A DNA stretch of 64,000 nt from Chitinophaga oryzae (GTDB lineage: Bacteria > Bacteroidota > Bacteroidia > Chitinophagales > Chitinophagaceae). Under the pieces are notes generated by a model that was not told the DNA's origin, did not search any database, and saw only the letters and a list, made by a program, of their open reading frames with translations. This document shows positions 52,384 to 61,288 of this stretch, piece after piece. Numbering within the stretch: the stretch's first letter is position 1; each line of letters opens with the position of its first letter. The translations under genes and the position numbers were made by a program. Where the stretch lies: NCBI RefSeq assembly GCF_012516375.2, contig NZ_CP051204.2, forward strand, positions 5,146,001 to 5,210,000. The letters are read 5' to 3'.

Positions 52384-52592
52384 ACGCAAAGGGTTCACGC
52401 AGAGGGTTCACGCAAAGACGCAAAGCAGCAAAGAGCGCAAAGATTTTTTTAAGTCTAAATAAGAAAGCAAAGGAGCGGAGATCAAATCGAATCGATCTCC
52501 GCTCCTTTGCTTTCTCTGCTCGCTTATTTTATTCTTTGCGCTCTTTGCTGCTTTGCGTCTTTGCGTGAACCCTCTGCGTGAACTCTTTGCGT
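52384..52592. repeat. Long imperfect palindrome with two nested arm pairs
   Basis: Outer arms of about 60 bp (52384-52443 and 52533-52592) match as inverted copies with only two or so mismatches. They are built of GCAAAG-type words (TTCACGCAAAGACGCAAAGC). Inner arms of 22 bp (52462-52483 and 52494-52515; core GCAAAGGAGCGGAGATC) are perfect around a 10-nt loop. Unpaired segments of 17-18 bp lie between arm pairs. It fills most of the 362-bp gap between divergent genes. Short ORFs on both strands here are by-products of the repeat. Confidence 0.9.
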
Positions 52593-52620
52593 GAACCCTT
52601 TGCATGAACCCTTTGCGTGA
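52560..52620. repeat. 13-bp tandem repeats, 4.7 copies
   Basis: Units at 52560, 52573, 52586, 52599 and 52612 (partial) follow TTTGCGTGAACCC with one or two changes in some copies (TCTGCGTGAACTC, TTTGCATGAACCC). The first units form part of the right palindrome arm; the last ones extend beyond it. Confidence 0.9.
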
Positions 52621-52660
52621 CTGCGTTGTCACTTTCCGTGAAATACCCTAACTTTCTCCT

Positions 52661-53500
52661 ATGAAAAATACCCTGCTGCTATTGTTACTATGCATAGGCA
52701 GTATCCGGGAGCTCGCTGCACAAACGACCGAAAAATGCTGTGACAACGCCACCTGCAGAGCTAAAGCGGTATCCTATGCACAAACCATATCTGCGCTCAC
52801 GAAAACCCTCGGAAAGTATCAGCCGCAGGACAGCGCCAACCAACAGCTGCTGGCACAGCTGCAACGAAATAATCCGCAAGGCTACCAGGATTTCATCCGG
52901 GTAAGCCGGCAAACAGCCACTTTCATCAACGACACGCTCAACGGCACCTGCTTTGCGGACGCACTGCCGGATGATGAGGCCAACAATGTATTTCAGTGGC
53001 TCGTGTATATGAACCGGCAGCGCATTGCCCATCCCGATTTTCCTTCATCGGAATTCTGCGGCGGACTGGAAAGACGCCTCGAACTCGGTCAGGGCGCCGC
53101 CAATATCCTGAGCAGCCAGGTAGCCTACCTCGGCGCCCTCCGCGGTTATCTCAGCTATACCTTCGCCCGCGCCGGACAGTGCGGCGGCCGCCTCCGCCTG
53201 ATGGCCGGTCCCGCTGTCTTCCTCCGTGGCAATACCTTTTATACCACGCTGAGCACACGGGTGGCCGTCAGGCTCACCGATATCTCCGTCAAAAAGATAC
53301 CTATCGGCATTGGCAACGTCAACGCATATACGGAATACAACACCAGTTTTGTTCATTTTAACCAGGTGGCGCTGGGCGCGGAAGTGCAGCTGGGGCCTTT
53401 CGGGATCAATTTGTCGGTCAACAATGAACTGAAATCTGCCCGCATGGGTTTTGCCGTCGGCCTCGTCCTGTTTCATCAGCCTTTCAAAAAAAGATCATGA
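52661..53500 (+). CDS. Secreted or outer-membrane protein coupled to a patatin-like lipase
   Basis: I do not recognise the family. The 279 residues have a signal peptide (to RELAAQ, about 21) and a Cys-rich start (EKCCDNATCRAKA). A helical region at about 35-165 carries two more Cys (NGTCFADALP; SEFCGG). After that comes a strand-rich C-terminal part at about 170-279 (LRLMAGPAVFLRG; VALGAEVQLGPFGINLSVNN) like a short outer-membrane barrel or sandwich. Its stop overlaps the patatin start as ATGA, so the two are translated together. Confidence 0.6.
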   Translation: MKNTLLLLLLCIGSIRELAAQTTEKCCDNATCRAKAVSYAQTISALTKTLGKYQPQDSANQQLLAQLQRNNPQGYQDFIRVSRQTATFINDTLNGTCFADALPDDEANNVFQWLVYMNRQRIAHPDFPSSEFCGGLERRLELGQGAANILSSQVAYLGALRGYLSYTFARAGQCGGRLRLMAGPAVFLRGNTFYTTLSTRVAVRLTDISVKKIPIGIGNVNAYTEYNTSFVHFNQVALGAEVQLGPFGINLSVNNELKSARMGFAVGLVLFHQPFKKRS

Positions 53501-54411
53501 ACGTACTTATTACCAGCGGAGGCGGCGCCAAAGGCGCTTTCAGCGTGGGCGCCCTCCGGCAGCTGATGACCAGCACCGGCATCAGTACTTTTGACCTGAT
53601 CAGCGGCACCAGCACCGGCGCCCTCATTGCTGCGATGGTGGCAGCCGGTAAAATACCGGAGGTGACCGACATCTACCTGAGCAACAGCAATGCTGACATC
53701 CTCAACAAACAAAACGCCATCGATAATATCCTCAACAACAAACCCTACCTGTACGATACTACGCCGCTGGAGAATCAGATCCGGCAACAGATGAACGACG
53801 CCGCCTGGAACACGATACAACAATCCCCTTCCGTGCTGTGTCTCAACGCTGTCTGCCTGCAAACAGGCCGCCTCAGTATCTTCTCTTCCCATCCCATACA
53901 GGCAGGCATCCATTACGACAATCACGTCATCGATTCCACCGGCATGCTGGTGAAAGCGCTGCAAAGCAGCAGCAACCAGGCTGTTTTTATGCCACCCATC
54001 ACCATCAACGGCCTGCAGTATGTAGATGGTGGCAACCGCGAAGTGATCCCCACCCGCGCCGTGGTCACCAATCTTCCGCCCGGCCAGGAACACCGGATTT
54101 ATATCCTCAGCAACAACCCCGACGCTCAACAACCAGGCAACAGCAACTATACCGGCCTGCTGGATGTGCTCTTGCGCGCTGTCACCATCTTCATACAGGA
54201 CGTACGGGAAAACGACCTGGAGGTGCTGCGTCACTTCCAGCAGACAGCCGCGGCGCCCGTGAGGGTTTATTACATCAGCCCCGAAGCCGAGCTGGACCCC
54301 GATTTCCCTACCGGCCTGCGTTTTGACCGGCTGCTGATGCAGGCGTGGATGAAACAGGGCCAACTACGCGCCAAAGCCATCCTGCAACAATATCCCGATG
54401 GCAACTGGTAG
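53497..54411 (+). CDS. Patatin-like phospholipase
   Basis: A serine acyl hydrolase of the RssA/patatin group that cuts ester bonds in lipids. In the 304 residues the oxyanion loop is TSGGGAKGAF (6-15), the nucleophile is Ser39 in GTSTG, and the catalytic Asp is Asp177 in YVDGGNRE. The dyad is complete. I see no signal peptide, so it is probably cytosolic or secreted by another route. It overlaps the secreted-protein gene by 4 bp (ATGA). The linked pair may be an enzyme and its envelope partner. Confidence 0.9.
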   Translation: MNVLITSGGGAKGAFSVGALRQLMTSTGISTFDLISGTSTGALIAAMVAAGKIPEVTDIYLSNSNADILNKQNAIDNILNNKPYLYDTTPLENQIRQQMNDAAWNTIQQSPSVLCLNAVCLQTGRLSIFSSHPIQAGIHYDNHVIDSTGMLVKALQSSSNQAVFMPPITINGLQYVDGGNREVIPTRAVVTNLPPGQEHRIYILSNNPDAQQPGNSNYTGLLDVLLRAVTIFIQDVRENDLEVLRHFQQTAAAPVRVYYISPEAELDPDFPTGLRFDRLLMQAWMKQGQLRAKAILQQYPDGNW

Positions 54412-54537
54412 CGTGCGAAATTGAACACCACTGTGCTAAAACCGGACGCATCGTCACCGTCAACTCCCTCACCGTGAACGGTTTCAAACATGGCATCTTC
54501 TTGGCGGCAGGTTCCCCGCAGCTTAAAATTCCCGACT

Positions 54538-56877
54538 ATGTTGAAAAACTACTTCACCGCCACCCTCCGGGGAATGACCAAAAACCGGCTTTTCACCTTC
54601 GTCAATATCAGCGGGCTGTCCATAGGCCTTGCGCTGGGCATTATCTTTCTGCTTTTTGTAAAAGGAGAACTGCAATACGACCGTTTCCATACCAACCTTT
54701 CCTCTATCTACGGCATCATGGTCAACGACCCGCGGGAAAATGTGATCTATACCGGTCGCACTACTACGCCGGCACTGGCAACCGCCATCCGCGAAGGTCT
54801 GCCGGAAGCGGACCACGTAGCCCGTATGGTTACCGCCGGCGATCAGTTGCTGAACACCGGGGAGAAAAGCACCTATGAAAACGGTCTCTATGCCGAACCC
54901 GATTTCCTGCGCATCTTCCGGTTCACCGTTATCGCCGGCGATCCCGTTGCCGCACTCTCCGACCCCGGCTCCATTGTCATCACCTCCCGTACCGCACGCA
55001 AATTCTTTGGCAGCGACGACGCTGTCGGTAAGGTCTTTATGCATAACCAGGCCCGCAGCCTGAAAGTGGGCGCGGTGCTGCAGGACATCCCCCAAAACAG
55101 TACCATCCGGTTTGACGTAATACTTCCCTACCGGCTGGCAGAGCTGCAGACACCCGGCATCTCCGATCGCTGGGACTATAACGCCATGCAGACTTTCATC
55201 ACCCTTAAACCGCATGTTGACCCGAACGTATTTAACGCTAAGCTGAAAAAGCTGGTCAGCACCCGCTATGGCAACAGCACACCGTTTGCTTACCCGTTTG
55301 CTGACTTCCACCTCCGCAGCAGGTTTAAAAACGGGCAACCGGCAGGCGGTAAAATACAGGTCGTCCAGTTCACCATTATCGTGGGCATCTTCGTGCTGCT
55401 ACTGGCCTGCGTCAACTTCATGAACCTCGCCACTGCGCGCTCCGCGCAGCGGGCCAAAGAAGTGGGCGTACGCAAGACGCTGGGCGCCACCCGCAGGCAG
55501 CTGGTGTGGCAGTTCCTTTCAGAATCCATGGCCATGGCATTGCTGGCGCTGATCGCCGGGATACTGCTGGCCAAGCTGAGCCTCCATGGGATGAACACGC
55601 TCCTCAACACTCATTTAACGATGGACTTTACAGACTGGAAGCTGTGGCTGGCCATCACCGGCCTGGCCCTGGCGACAGGCCTGATCGCCGGTAGCTATCC
55701 CGCTTTTTTTATCAGCGCCTTCCGCCCGGTCAAAGTACTGAAAGGACAAATTCTCCCTCACCGCGGTGGAACACTCTTCCGCAGAGGCCTGGTCACCTTT
55801 CAGTTCATGATTTCTATTTTCCTTATCATCTCCACGATTGTGATTTTCCGGCAACAGCGGTATGTACAGCAGCTGCCCATCGGCTACGATCCGGAAAACC
55901 TGGTTGACATACCCACCCGCGGCAATATGGCCGGCAAGTACGACGCTATCCGCGAAGCCTTCCTGCAAATCCCCGGCGTACAGGGCGTATCAGCCGGCAA
56001 CGACAACCTAGTGGGCTACGGCGGCGCTACCAACGACCTTACATGGCCCGGCAAAACGGCCGACCAGAACTTTATGGTCCATATCAGTCAGGTGCAATAC
56101 GATTGGATGAAGACAGCAGGGCTGTCACTGGTAGAGGGGCGCGACTTCAGCCGCGAATTCGGGGATACCCTGGGCTGTATCCTGAATGAAACAGCTGTCA
56201 GGAAAATGGGGTTGAAACCACCGGTCGTGGGCACGCTCATTGGCAGTAACATGGTGATCGGCGTGGTAAAAGACTTCTCCTTCAATGATCCTTTCGAAAC
56301 TACTGCCCCGCTGGCGATATTCCTGAATACCGGTACGCTCAACCATATTTTTGTACGCCTCGTCAACGACGGGCAGTGGCAGCAACAGGTAGCGCAGCTG
56401 GAAGCTGCCTTCAAAAAAGCCGCGCCCGGCTTTCCTTTTGAGTTCCATTTCACGCAGGACGCGCAGGAGCGCAAGTTTGAAGGTATCCGTTCCACCTGGC
56501 ACATGATCAGCGTCGTGGGCACACTCGCCATTATCATCTCCTGCCTCGGGCTACTGGGATTATCCACCTTCATGGCAGAAAAGCGCATCCGCGAGATAGG
56601 CATCCGCAAAGTATTCGGCGCCAGCATCACAAGGCTGTGGTTCATGCTGTCGGCCGACCTGATGAAACCGGTACTGCTGGCTTTCCTGCTGGCAGCGCCG
56701 CTCGCAGCATGGGCCATGCGCATCCTGCTGGACCACATGGATTATCGCGTTTCGCTTTCCTGGTGGATGTTTATGGCGGCCGGCCTGCTGGCGGCAATCG
56801 TAGCGTTGCTGACGGTCAGCTACCAGGGCATCAAAGCTGCCATGACCAATCCGGCGGACAGCCTGAAAGCGGAATAA
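54538..56877 (+). CDS. ABC transporter permease of the MacB/FtsX type
   Basis: I start at the ATG at 54538 (MLKNYFTATLRGM, 779 residues); the 16 extra upstream codons look non-coding. First helix FVNISGLSIGLALGIIFLLF, then the MacB periplasmic core, a first FtsX block (RSAQRAKEVGVRKTLGATRR), a second periplasmic domain, and a second FtsX block with KRIREIGIRKVFGASITRLW. It has the same duplicated plan as the permease at 29.9-32.3 kb. No ATPase gene is adjacent. It ends 20 bp from the convergent membrane-protein gene. Confidence 0.88.
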   Translation: MLKNYFTATLRGMTKNRLFTFVNISGLSIGLALGIIFLLFVKGELQYDRFHTNLSSIYGIMVNDPRENVIYTGRTTTPALATAIREGLPEADHVARMVTAGDQLLNTGEKSTYENGLYAEPDFLRIFRFTVIAGDPVAALSDPGSIVITSRTARKFFGSDDAVGKVFMHNQARSLKVGAVLQDIPQNSTIRFDVILPYRLAELQTPGISDRWDYNAMQTFITLKPHVDPNVFNAKLKKLVSTRYGNSTPFAYPFADFHLRSRFKNGQPAGGKIQVVQFTIIVGIFVLLLACVNFMNLATARSAQRAKEVGVRKTLGATRRQLVWQFLSESMAMALLALIAGILLAKLSLHGMNTLLNTHLTMDFTDWKLWLAITGLALATGLIAGSYPAFFISAFRPVKVLKGQILPHRGGTLFRRGLVTFQFMISIFLIISTIVIFRQQRYVQQLPIGYDPENLVDIPTRGNMAGKYDAIREAFLQIPGVQGVSAGNDNLVGYGGATNDLTWPGKTADQNFMVHISQVQYDWMKTAGLSLVEGRDFSREFGDTLGCILNETAVRKMGLKPPVVGTLIGSNMVIGVVKDFSFNDPFETTAPLAIFLNTGTLNHIFVRLVNDGQWQQQVAQLEAAFKKAAPGFPFEFHFTQDAQERKFEGIRSTWHMISVVGTLAIIISCLGLLGLSTFMAEKRIREIGIRKVFGASITRLWFMLSADLMKPVLLAFLLAAPLAAWAMRILLDHMDYRVSLSWWMFMAAGLLAAIVALLTVSYQGIKAAMTNPADSLKAE

Positions 56878-56897
56878 TCACTTCCTGCTAAATGCCC

Positions 56898-57704
56898 TTA
56901 TGCTCCCAACAGGTACAGCATTTTGTCTGCCTCGCCGTTTCTTCCGGGAAGTACGTGCAAATGTACTTCCAGCCCGGGGCTGACAGGGTGCTCCGTCTGC
57001 CGCAACGGCTTGAGCAGGTAAAGGGTATCACCTATACGGATATACGTTTCATGAAGTCCTTTGCCCCGTTGCAACGGGACCAGCACTTCCGTGATCTTTC
57101 CGATAATAATCATTTTCTCCCGGTCGCGGGATTCACTCACCAGCCGTTTATCCGTTTCCGTTAACACCGCCGGCGCTTTGACAGCAGGCAAATCAGGATA
57201 CTCCACCCGCAACAGCACGCCGGTAACGCTGATATGTAACTGCACGCGCTCACCCACAGCGCCCGCGGCCTGTTCTATCACTCCGGGATACCAGGAAGCC
57301 AGCTGTCTGCCCAGGACAGACACACCCGGCAACGGCACCGCTACCCGGTACACTTCGCCATTGTCTGCCACATAATCCACCCCACCGCGGCCATTGGCCT
57401 GTACCCCCTTCAACTGCATTTCGATAATCCCCTTACGGCCATTGTCAATACTGCGCCGGCTCCGCCGCCGCATCAGCCACACGCCCCGCCACATAAAATA
57501 ACAAAGCGAGAACATCAGCAAAAAAATCAATGCCACCCCAATCGTGAAACCAGCCGTGTCAGATGGAATAAACAACAACAATCCAAACACCAGCGTCACA
57601 CAAGTGAAAAATACCAGCAGTCTTAAACGGCGTCCCTTCACCTGGCCAAGGCTTTGTAATAATTGAATATCGGTTTCTGTCAGTTGGGTTTCTTTTCTCG
57701 TCAT
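56898..57704 (-). CDS. Membrane protein of unknown function
   Basis: I do not recognise it. The 268 residues have two adjacent N-terminal membrane helices (LRLLVFFTCVTLVFGLLLFI and GFTIGVALIFLLMFSLCYFM, about 27-72). A basic stretch follows (MRRRSRRSIDNGRKG), and then a soluble part of about 180 residues with two similar OB-like strand blocks (GIIEMQLKGVQANGRGGVDY and IGKITEVLVPLQRGKGLHET, each followed by a hydrophobic strand set). The repeat inside the soluble part suggests a duplicated domain. Not linked to a clear operon. Confidence 0.6.
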   Translation of the reverse strand: MTRKETQLTETDIQLLQSLGQVKGRRLRLLVFFTCVTLVFGLLLFIPSDTAGFTIGVALIFLLMFSLCYFMWRGVWLMRRRSRRSIDNGRKGIIEMQLKGVQANGRGGVDYVADNGEVYRVAVPLPGVSVLGRQLASWYPGVIEQAAGAVGERVQLHISVTGVLLRVEYPDLPAVKAPAVLTETDKRLVSESRDREKMIIIGKITEVLVPLQRGKGLHETYIRIGDTLYLLKPLRQTEHPVSPGLEVHLHVLPGRNGEADKMLYLLGA

Positions 57705-57884
57705 ACCGCGAAGGTACTAAAATGAAACTGTCAGAACGATGACAACACCCCGCACCCACAGACACCCCTCCCCGGAACAAAACAATTATCGAAAAAGGAA
57801 ATCCTGACGCCTTTATATATTATTCGCGGGTCGGGGGAAAATATCACACCGCCCGGCAACTTTCTGTAATTATTTTTGAAATGG

Positions 57885-59783
57885 TCATGGCAACACGGGC
57901 AACACTATAGCCGACGGATGCGCCGGACCGTGATATACCCGGATGCCGGCCTTCTTAAAATCTTTTTCCTTTGCCTCGTAGATATTAATGAACTGCTGCG
58001 GGTTCCTGTCCGCCAGCGGAAACCAGCTGCTCTGGACCTGCACCATAATACGATGGCCCTTCTGAAAAGTATGCGCCACATCCGGCAGGTCAAACCGGAC
58101 CTTCTCTACTTTTCCGGGCGTAAACGCCTCCGGATGAGAGAAGCTGTTACGGTAACGGCCACGAAAAATATCCCCCCGCACCAGCATCTGGTAGCCTCCC
58201 ATCGGATGCGGCCCACCGGCATCCCGGGTCATATTGGCCTGCGGCGCGCCGGGGTAACGGAAATCATCGGGAAACACATCGATGAGCTTCACCACAAAAT
58301 CAGCATCGGTACCGGTCACGCTTACACTAAGATCGGCGGTGACAACACCGCCCAGGGTAACCGGCGCCGTCAAAGGCTCCGTCTCAAATGTCAGCACGTC
58401 CGCCCGGCGGGCGGCAAACCGCTGGTCATCGGTCATATAATCCCGCGTACGTATATAATGGACATCGGCGGTATAAGGTACCGGATGCGCCGGATCACTC
58501 ACATATTCGCTCCAGGCACGGGTGTTGGCCGACGGAAGATGCCATCCCAGCTTACCGCCGGACTGCAGGTACAACGGCTTGTTTTGCACCGCCGGCGAAG
58601 GCCACGCGGCAAACTGCCGCCACCGGTTCTCACCGGTGAAGAAAATAGTAGCCTCGGGCAGACCAGCCAGCGAACCCTTGTCTTTCAAATAATAATTAAA
58701 GAAAGGCACTTCCACCTGCTCCTGGTACCAGGTGGCGGTGTTGTCGCCAAACTGCACATGGCCCAGCCGGGTGCCATCATTGGAAGCCCACTGACCATGG
58801 TACCACGGCCCCATCACCAGCTTATTGAAATGGGACGGCTGCTTTTTCTGTTCAATCGCTTTGTACAAATTCCAGGCGCCGTAACAATCCTCCGCGTCGA
58901 AAAGGCCGCCCACTACCAGCATGGCGGGTTGTACCCTGCTCACATGCTGTCTCGGATCGCGGGCCTTCCACCAGTCGTCGTAATCGGGATGAGCGATGAG
59001 CTCTTTCCAGAAAACAAGGCTGTCTCCCGTCAGTTTGGTGAAATCAGGGATAGTGCCTATCTGCAGAAACGTCTGGTAATTATCAGCGCAGGGCAGCTTC
59101 AGCTGCTGTACGGGCGCCACAGACACAGGATGCGGGCGAGGATAACCGAAACCTTTGGTATAAAAACCGAAACAGTCCATCAGGAAAAAAGCGCCGTTGT
59201 GATGAAAGTCATCCCCGTGGAACCAATCCGTTACCGGCGCCTGGGGACTAACGGCCTTCAGCGCCGGATGACCGCTCAAAGCCCCCATGGTGGAATAAAA
59301 ACCGGGATAAGAAATACCGAAAAGCCCCACCCGCCCGTTGTTATGCGGCACGTGTTGCAACAGCCATTCAATGGTATCATACGTATCACTGGCTTCGTCG
59401 ATATCTGCTCCCCGTTTATCCGGGTTAAAAGGGCGGATGTCGATAAACGTTCCTTCACTCATCCAGCGGCCGCGTACATCCTGTATCACGATAATATACC
59501 CCTCACGGGCATACGTGTTCCAGTAAGAATCCCATAGCCTGGGCGACATTTCCTTGCCATACGGAGCGCAGGAGTACGGTGTGCGGGTCATCAGCACCGG
59601 GTGCTGTTCACTGCTGTCGAGCGGTTGATAAATGGTGGTGAACAACCGCACGCCATCACGCATACGGATATACTGTTCTTTTTTGACATAGTGGGTTTGT
59701 ACCCATACGGAATCGTTGGCGGACCGTGCGGCTGCTGTCAGCGACAGCAGCACGCACAATATGCCTGCATAAATATGTTTCAT
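57885..59783 (-). CDS. CocE/NonD-family alpha/beta hydrolase, secreted
   Basis: Members of this group cleave ester or amide bonds (cocaine esterase, Xaa-Pro dipeptidyl peptidase relatives, acylase types). The 632 residues start with a signal peptide (to TAAARS, about 21). The alpha/beta-hydrolase domain has the nucleophile Ser158 in GLFGISYPGFYS, a DVRGRWMSEG block, and VVGGLFDAEDCYG carrying the acid Asp. The C-terminal jelly-roll domain (VTLGGVVTADLSVSVTGTDA; KLIDVFPDD) is typical. It lies 20 bp after susD on the same strand, so an imported substrate from that SusC/SusD pair may be its target (inference). Confidence 0.9.
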   Translation of the reverse strand: MKHIYAGILCVLLSLTAAARSANDSVWVQTHYVKKEQYIRMRDGVRLFTTIYQPLDSSEQHPVLMTRTPYSCAPYGKEMSPRLWDSYWNTYAREGYIIVIQDVRGRWMSEGTFIDIRPFNPDKRGADIDEASDTYDTIEWLLQHVPHNNGRVGLFGISYPGFYSTMGALSGHPALKAVSPQAPVTDWFHGDDFHHNGAFFLMDCFGFYTKGFGYPRPHPVSVAPVQQLKLPCADNYQTFLQIGTIPDFTKLTGDSLVFWKELIAHPDYDDWWKARDPRQHVSRVQPAMLVVGGLFDAEDCYGAWNLYKAIEQKKQPSHFNKLVMGPWYHGQWASNDGTRLGHVQFGDNTATWYQEQVEVPFFNYYLKDKGSLAGLPEATIFFTGENRWRQFAAWPSPAVQNKPLYLQSGGKLGWHLPSANTRAWSEYVSDPAHPVPYTADVHYIRTRDYMTDDQRFAARRADVLTFETEPLTAPVTLGGVVTADLSVSVTGTDADFVVKLIDVFPDDFRYPGAPQANMTRDAGGPHPMGGYQMLVRGDIFRGRYRNSFSHPEAFTPGKVEKVRFDLPDVAHTFQKGHRIMVQVQSSWFPLADRNPQQFINIYEAKEKDFKKAGIRVYHGPAHPSAIVLPVLP

Positions 59784-59803
59784 GGTCCCCGGTTTGCCCG
59801 TCG

Positions 59804-61276
59804 CTAATACCCTTTGTTCTGCGGGAAGTTGGCGGGATCGTTGTGTATATTGATTTCGCTCTGCGGTATGGGAAACAGCAGACGGTCGGCGTTCAATACC
59901 GGTGTCGCCAGATTGTACTCCTGTTTAAGGTGTGCCTGCAACACCGCCACCCCGTTGGTGCTGCGGGCCAGATCGAACCAGCGGTCATTTTCAAAGGCCA
60001 GCTCTGCTCGCCGTTCCCGGAACACCGCATTGCGGAAACTGGCCTGGTCCGGCAGCTCCGCCGCCGTTTTCTCCGGCAGACCGGCTCTTTTACGTACGGC
60101 ATTCAGAAAACCGAACGCCGTTCCGGCGCCGGTAGCGCCGCTGTATGCCTGTTCGTTAAGCGCTTCTGCCTGCAGCAGCAGGATGTCGGCATAACGCAAT
60201 ACCGGGAAATTGCTGCCCCCGTCGTTGGTGGCGCCGGGCACATCGAGGTATTTTTTTACATAATTGCCTTTGACAACATTGGTAGCGCTGTTATTATAGA
60301 CGGTGTCCAGCGACACGCCCAGACGTTTATCGCCTGTTTCATAAGCGGCCACCAGGTCGTGGGTCGGCCGGTTATTATTGGAACCGCCGTACAACACGCC
60401 ATTATAATAGAACGACACCGGCACCATATCCGCGAAGTAGTTGTTGCCCTCGGAAGGGTTGAGTCCTTTTTTGAAACGCACGGCAAACAGTATCTCCGGG
60501 TTTATCACATTGGCCGGTTTGTACAGATCGGCGTATTCGCTGACCAGGCTGTAACCATTGCCCGTGTTCTTCAGGGCGGTCAAAGCAGCGGCCCATTTCT
60601 TCTGCGTCACCAGCACTTTGCCCAGCAGCCCCGAAGCGCTGCCGGCGGTAGCCCTGCCATAGTCGTTGGCGTTGTTATAGGTGGCGGGAAGCAATGTTGC
60701 AGCCGTTTGCAGATCGCTTTCGATCTGTGCATACACTTCTGCGGTGGCGTTTCTCTTATGGCCCAGCGCCTGTGAGGTCGTTTCCATTTTGGTGACCAGT
60801 GGCACCGGTCCGTATAGCCGTACCAGGTTGAAGTACGACAGCGCCCGGAGAAACAGCGCCTCCCCTTTGTACTGTTTTTTGGAGGCGTCGGGGATAGTGG
60901 AAGCATCTATCTGGTCCAGTACCGCATTTGCCCGCGTGATGATCACATAGGCGCCGGCATAGCCGTCGCTGATGAACGGATTGGTGGTCACTTCGGTAAA
61001 GAAGTCCACCTGGGAAGCCACGCCTGCCAGGGCGCCCCGGTCCCAGATATCGGTATTGTCGCTGCGCACTTCCATCAGGTAGTAGTAGGCTTTGCCATAA
61101 GTCTGGCTGCTCTGCAGGCCGTCATAAATGGCGTTCACCCCCTGCTCAAAATCGGATGCAGTCTTAAAGAACGTAGAAGTGGTTTGGTTCGACTGCGGCG
61201 TGAGGTTGATAAAATCCTTGCTGCAGGCGCTGAAAACGAGCATTCCCAGAAGCGGTAATATATATTGACGTTTCAT
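59804..61276 (-). CDS. SusD/RagB-family surface lipoprotein
   Basis: Partner of the SusC encoded 12 bp upstream. The 490 residues have a lipobox (LVFSAC, Cys18), the start FINLTPQSNQTTSTFFKTAS, the helix block GEALFLRALSYFNLVRLYGP, and the late RYADILLLQAEALNEQAYSG with FENDRWFDLARSTNGV. It ends PIPQSEINIHNDPANFPQNK. It is intact. CocE-type hydrolase follows in the same direction. Confidence 0.92.
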   Translation of the reverse strand: MKRQYILPLLGMLVFSACSKDFINLTPQSNQTTSTFFKTASDFEQGVNAIYDGLQSSQTYGKAYYYLMEVRSDNTDIWDRGALAGVASQVDFFTEVTTNPFISDGYAGAYVIITRANAVLDQIDASTIPDASKKQYKGEALFLRALSYFNLVRLYGPVPLVTKMETTSQALGHKRNATAEVYAQIESDLQTAATLLPATYNNANDYGRATAGSASGLLGKVLVTQKKWAAALTALKNTGNGYSLVSEYADLYKPANVINPEILFAVRFKKGLNPSEGNNYFADMVPVSFYYNGVLYGGSNNNRPTHDLVAAYETGDKRLGVSLDTVYNNSATNVVKGNYVKKYLDVPGATNDGGSNFPVLRYADILLLQAEALNEQAYSGATGAGTAFGFLNAVRKRAGLPEKTAAELPDQASFRNAVFRERRAELAFENDRWFDLARSTNGVAVLQAHLKQEYNLATPVLNADRLLFPIPQSEINIHNDPANFPQNKGY

Positions 61277-61288
61277 ATAGCCCAGGTT

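Noticed and set aside
52302..52632. Two short ORFs on opposite strands with the shared peptide GFTQRRKAAKSAK
   Set aside because: Both are made by the GCAAAG palindrome; the same peptide arises from each arm. They have no start context or independent support.
57876..59537. 553-residue plus-strand ORF opposite the CocE-type gene
   Set aside because: The minus-strand frame has a signal peptide and the full hydrolase motif set; the plus frame is Arg/His-rich shadow sequence.
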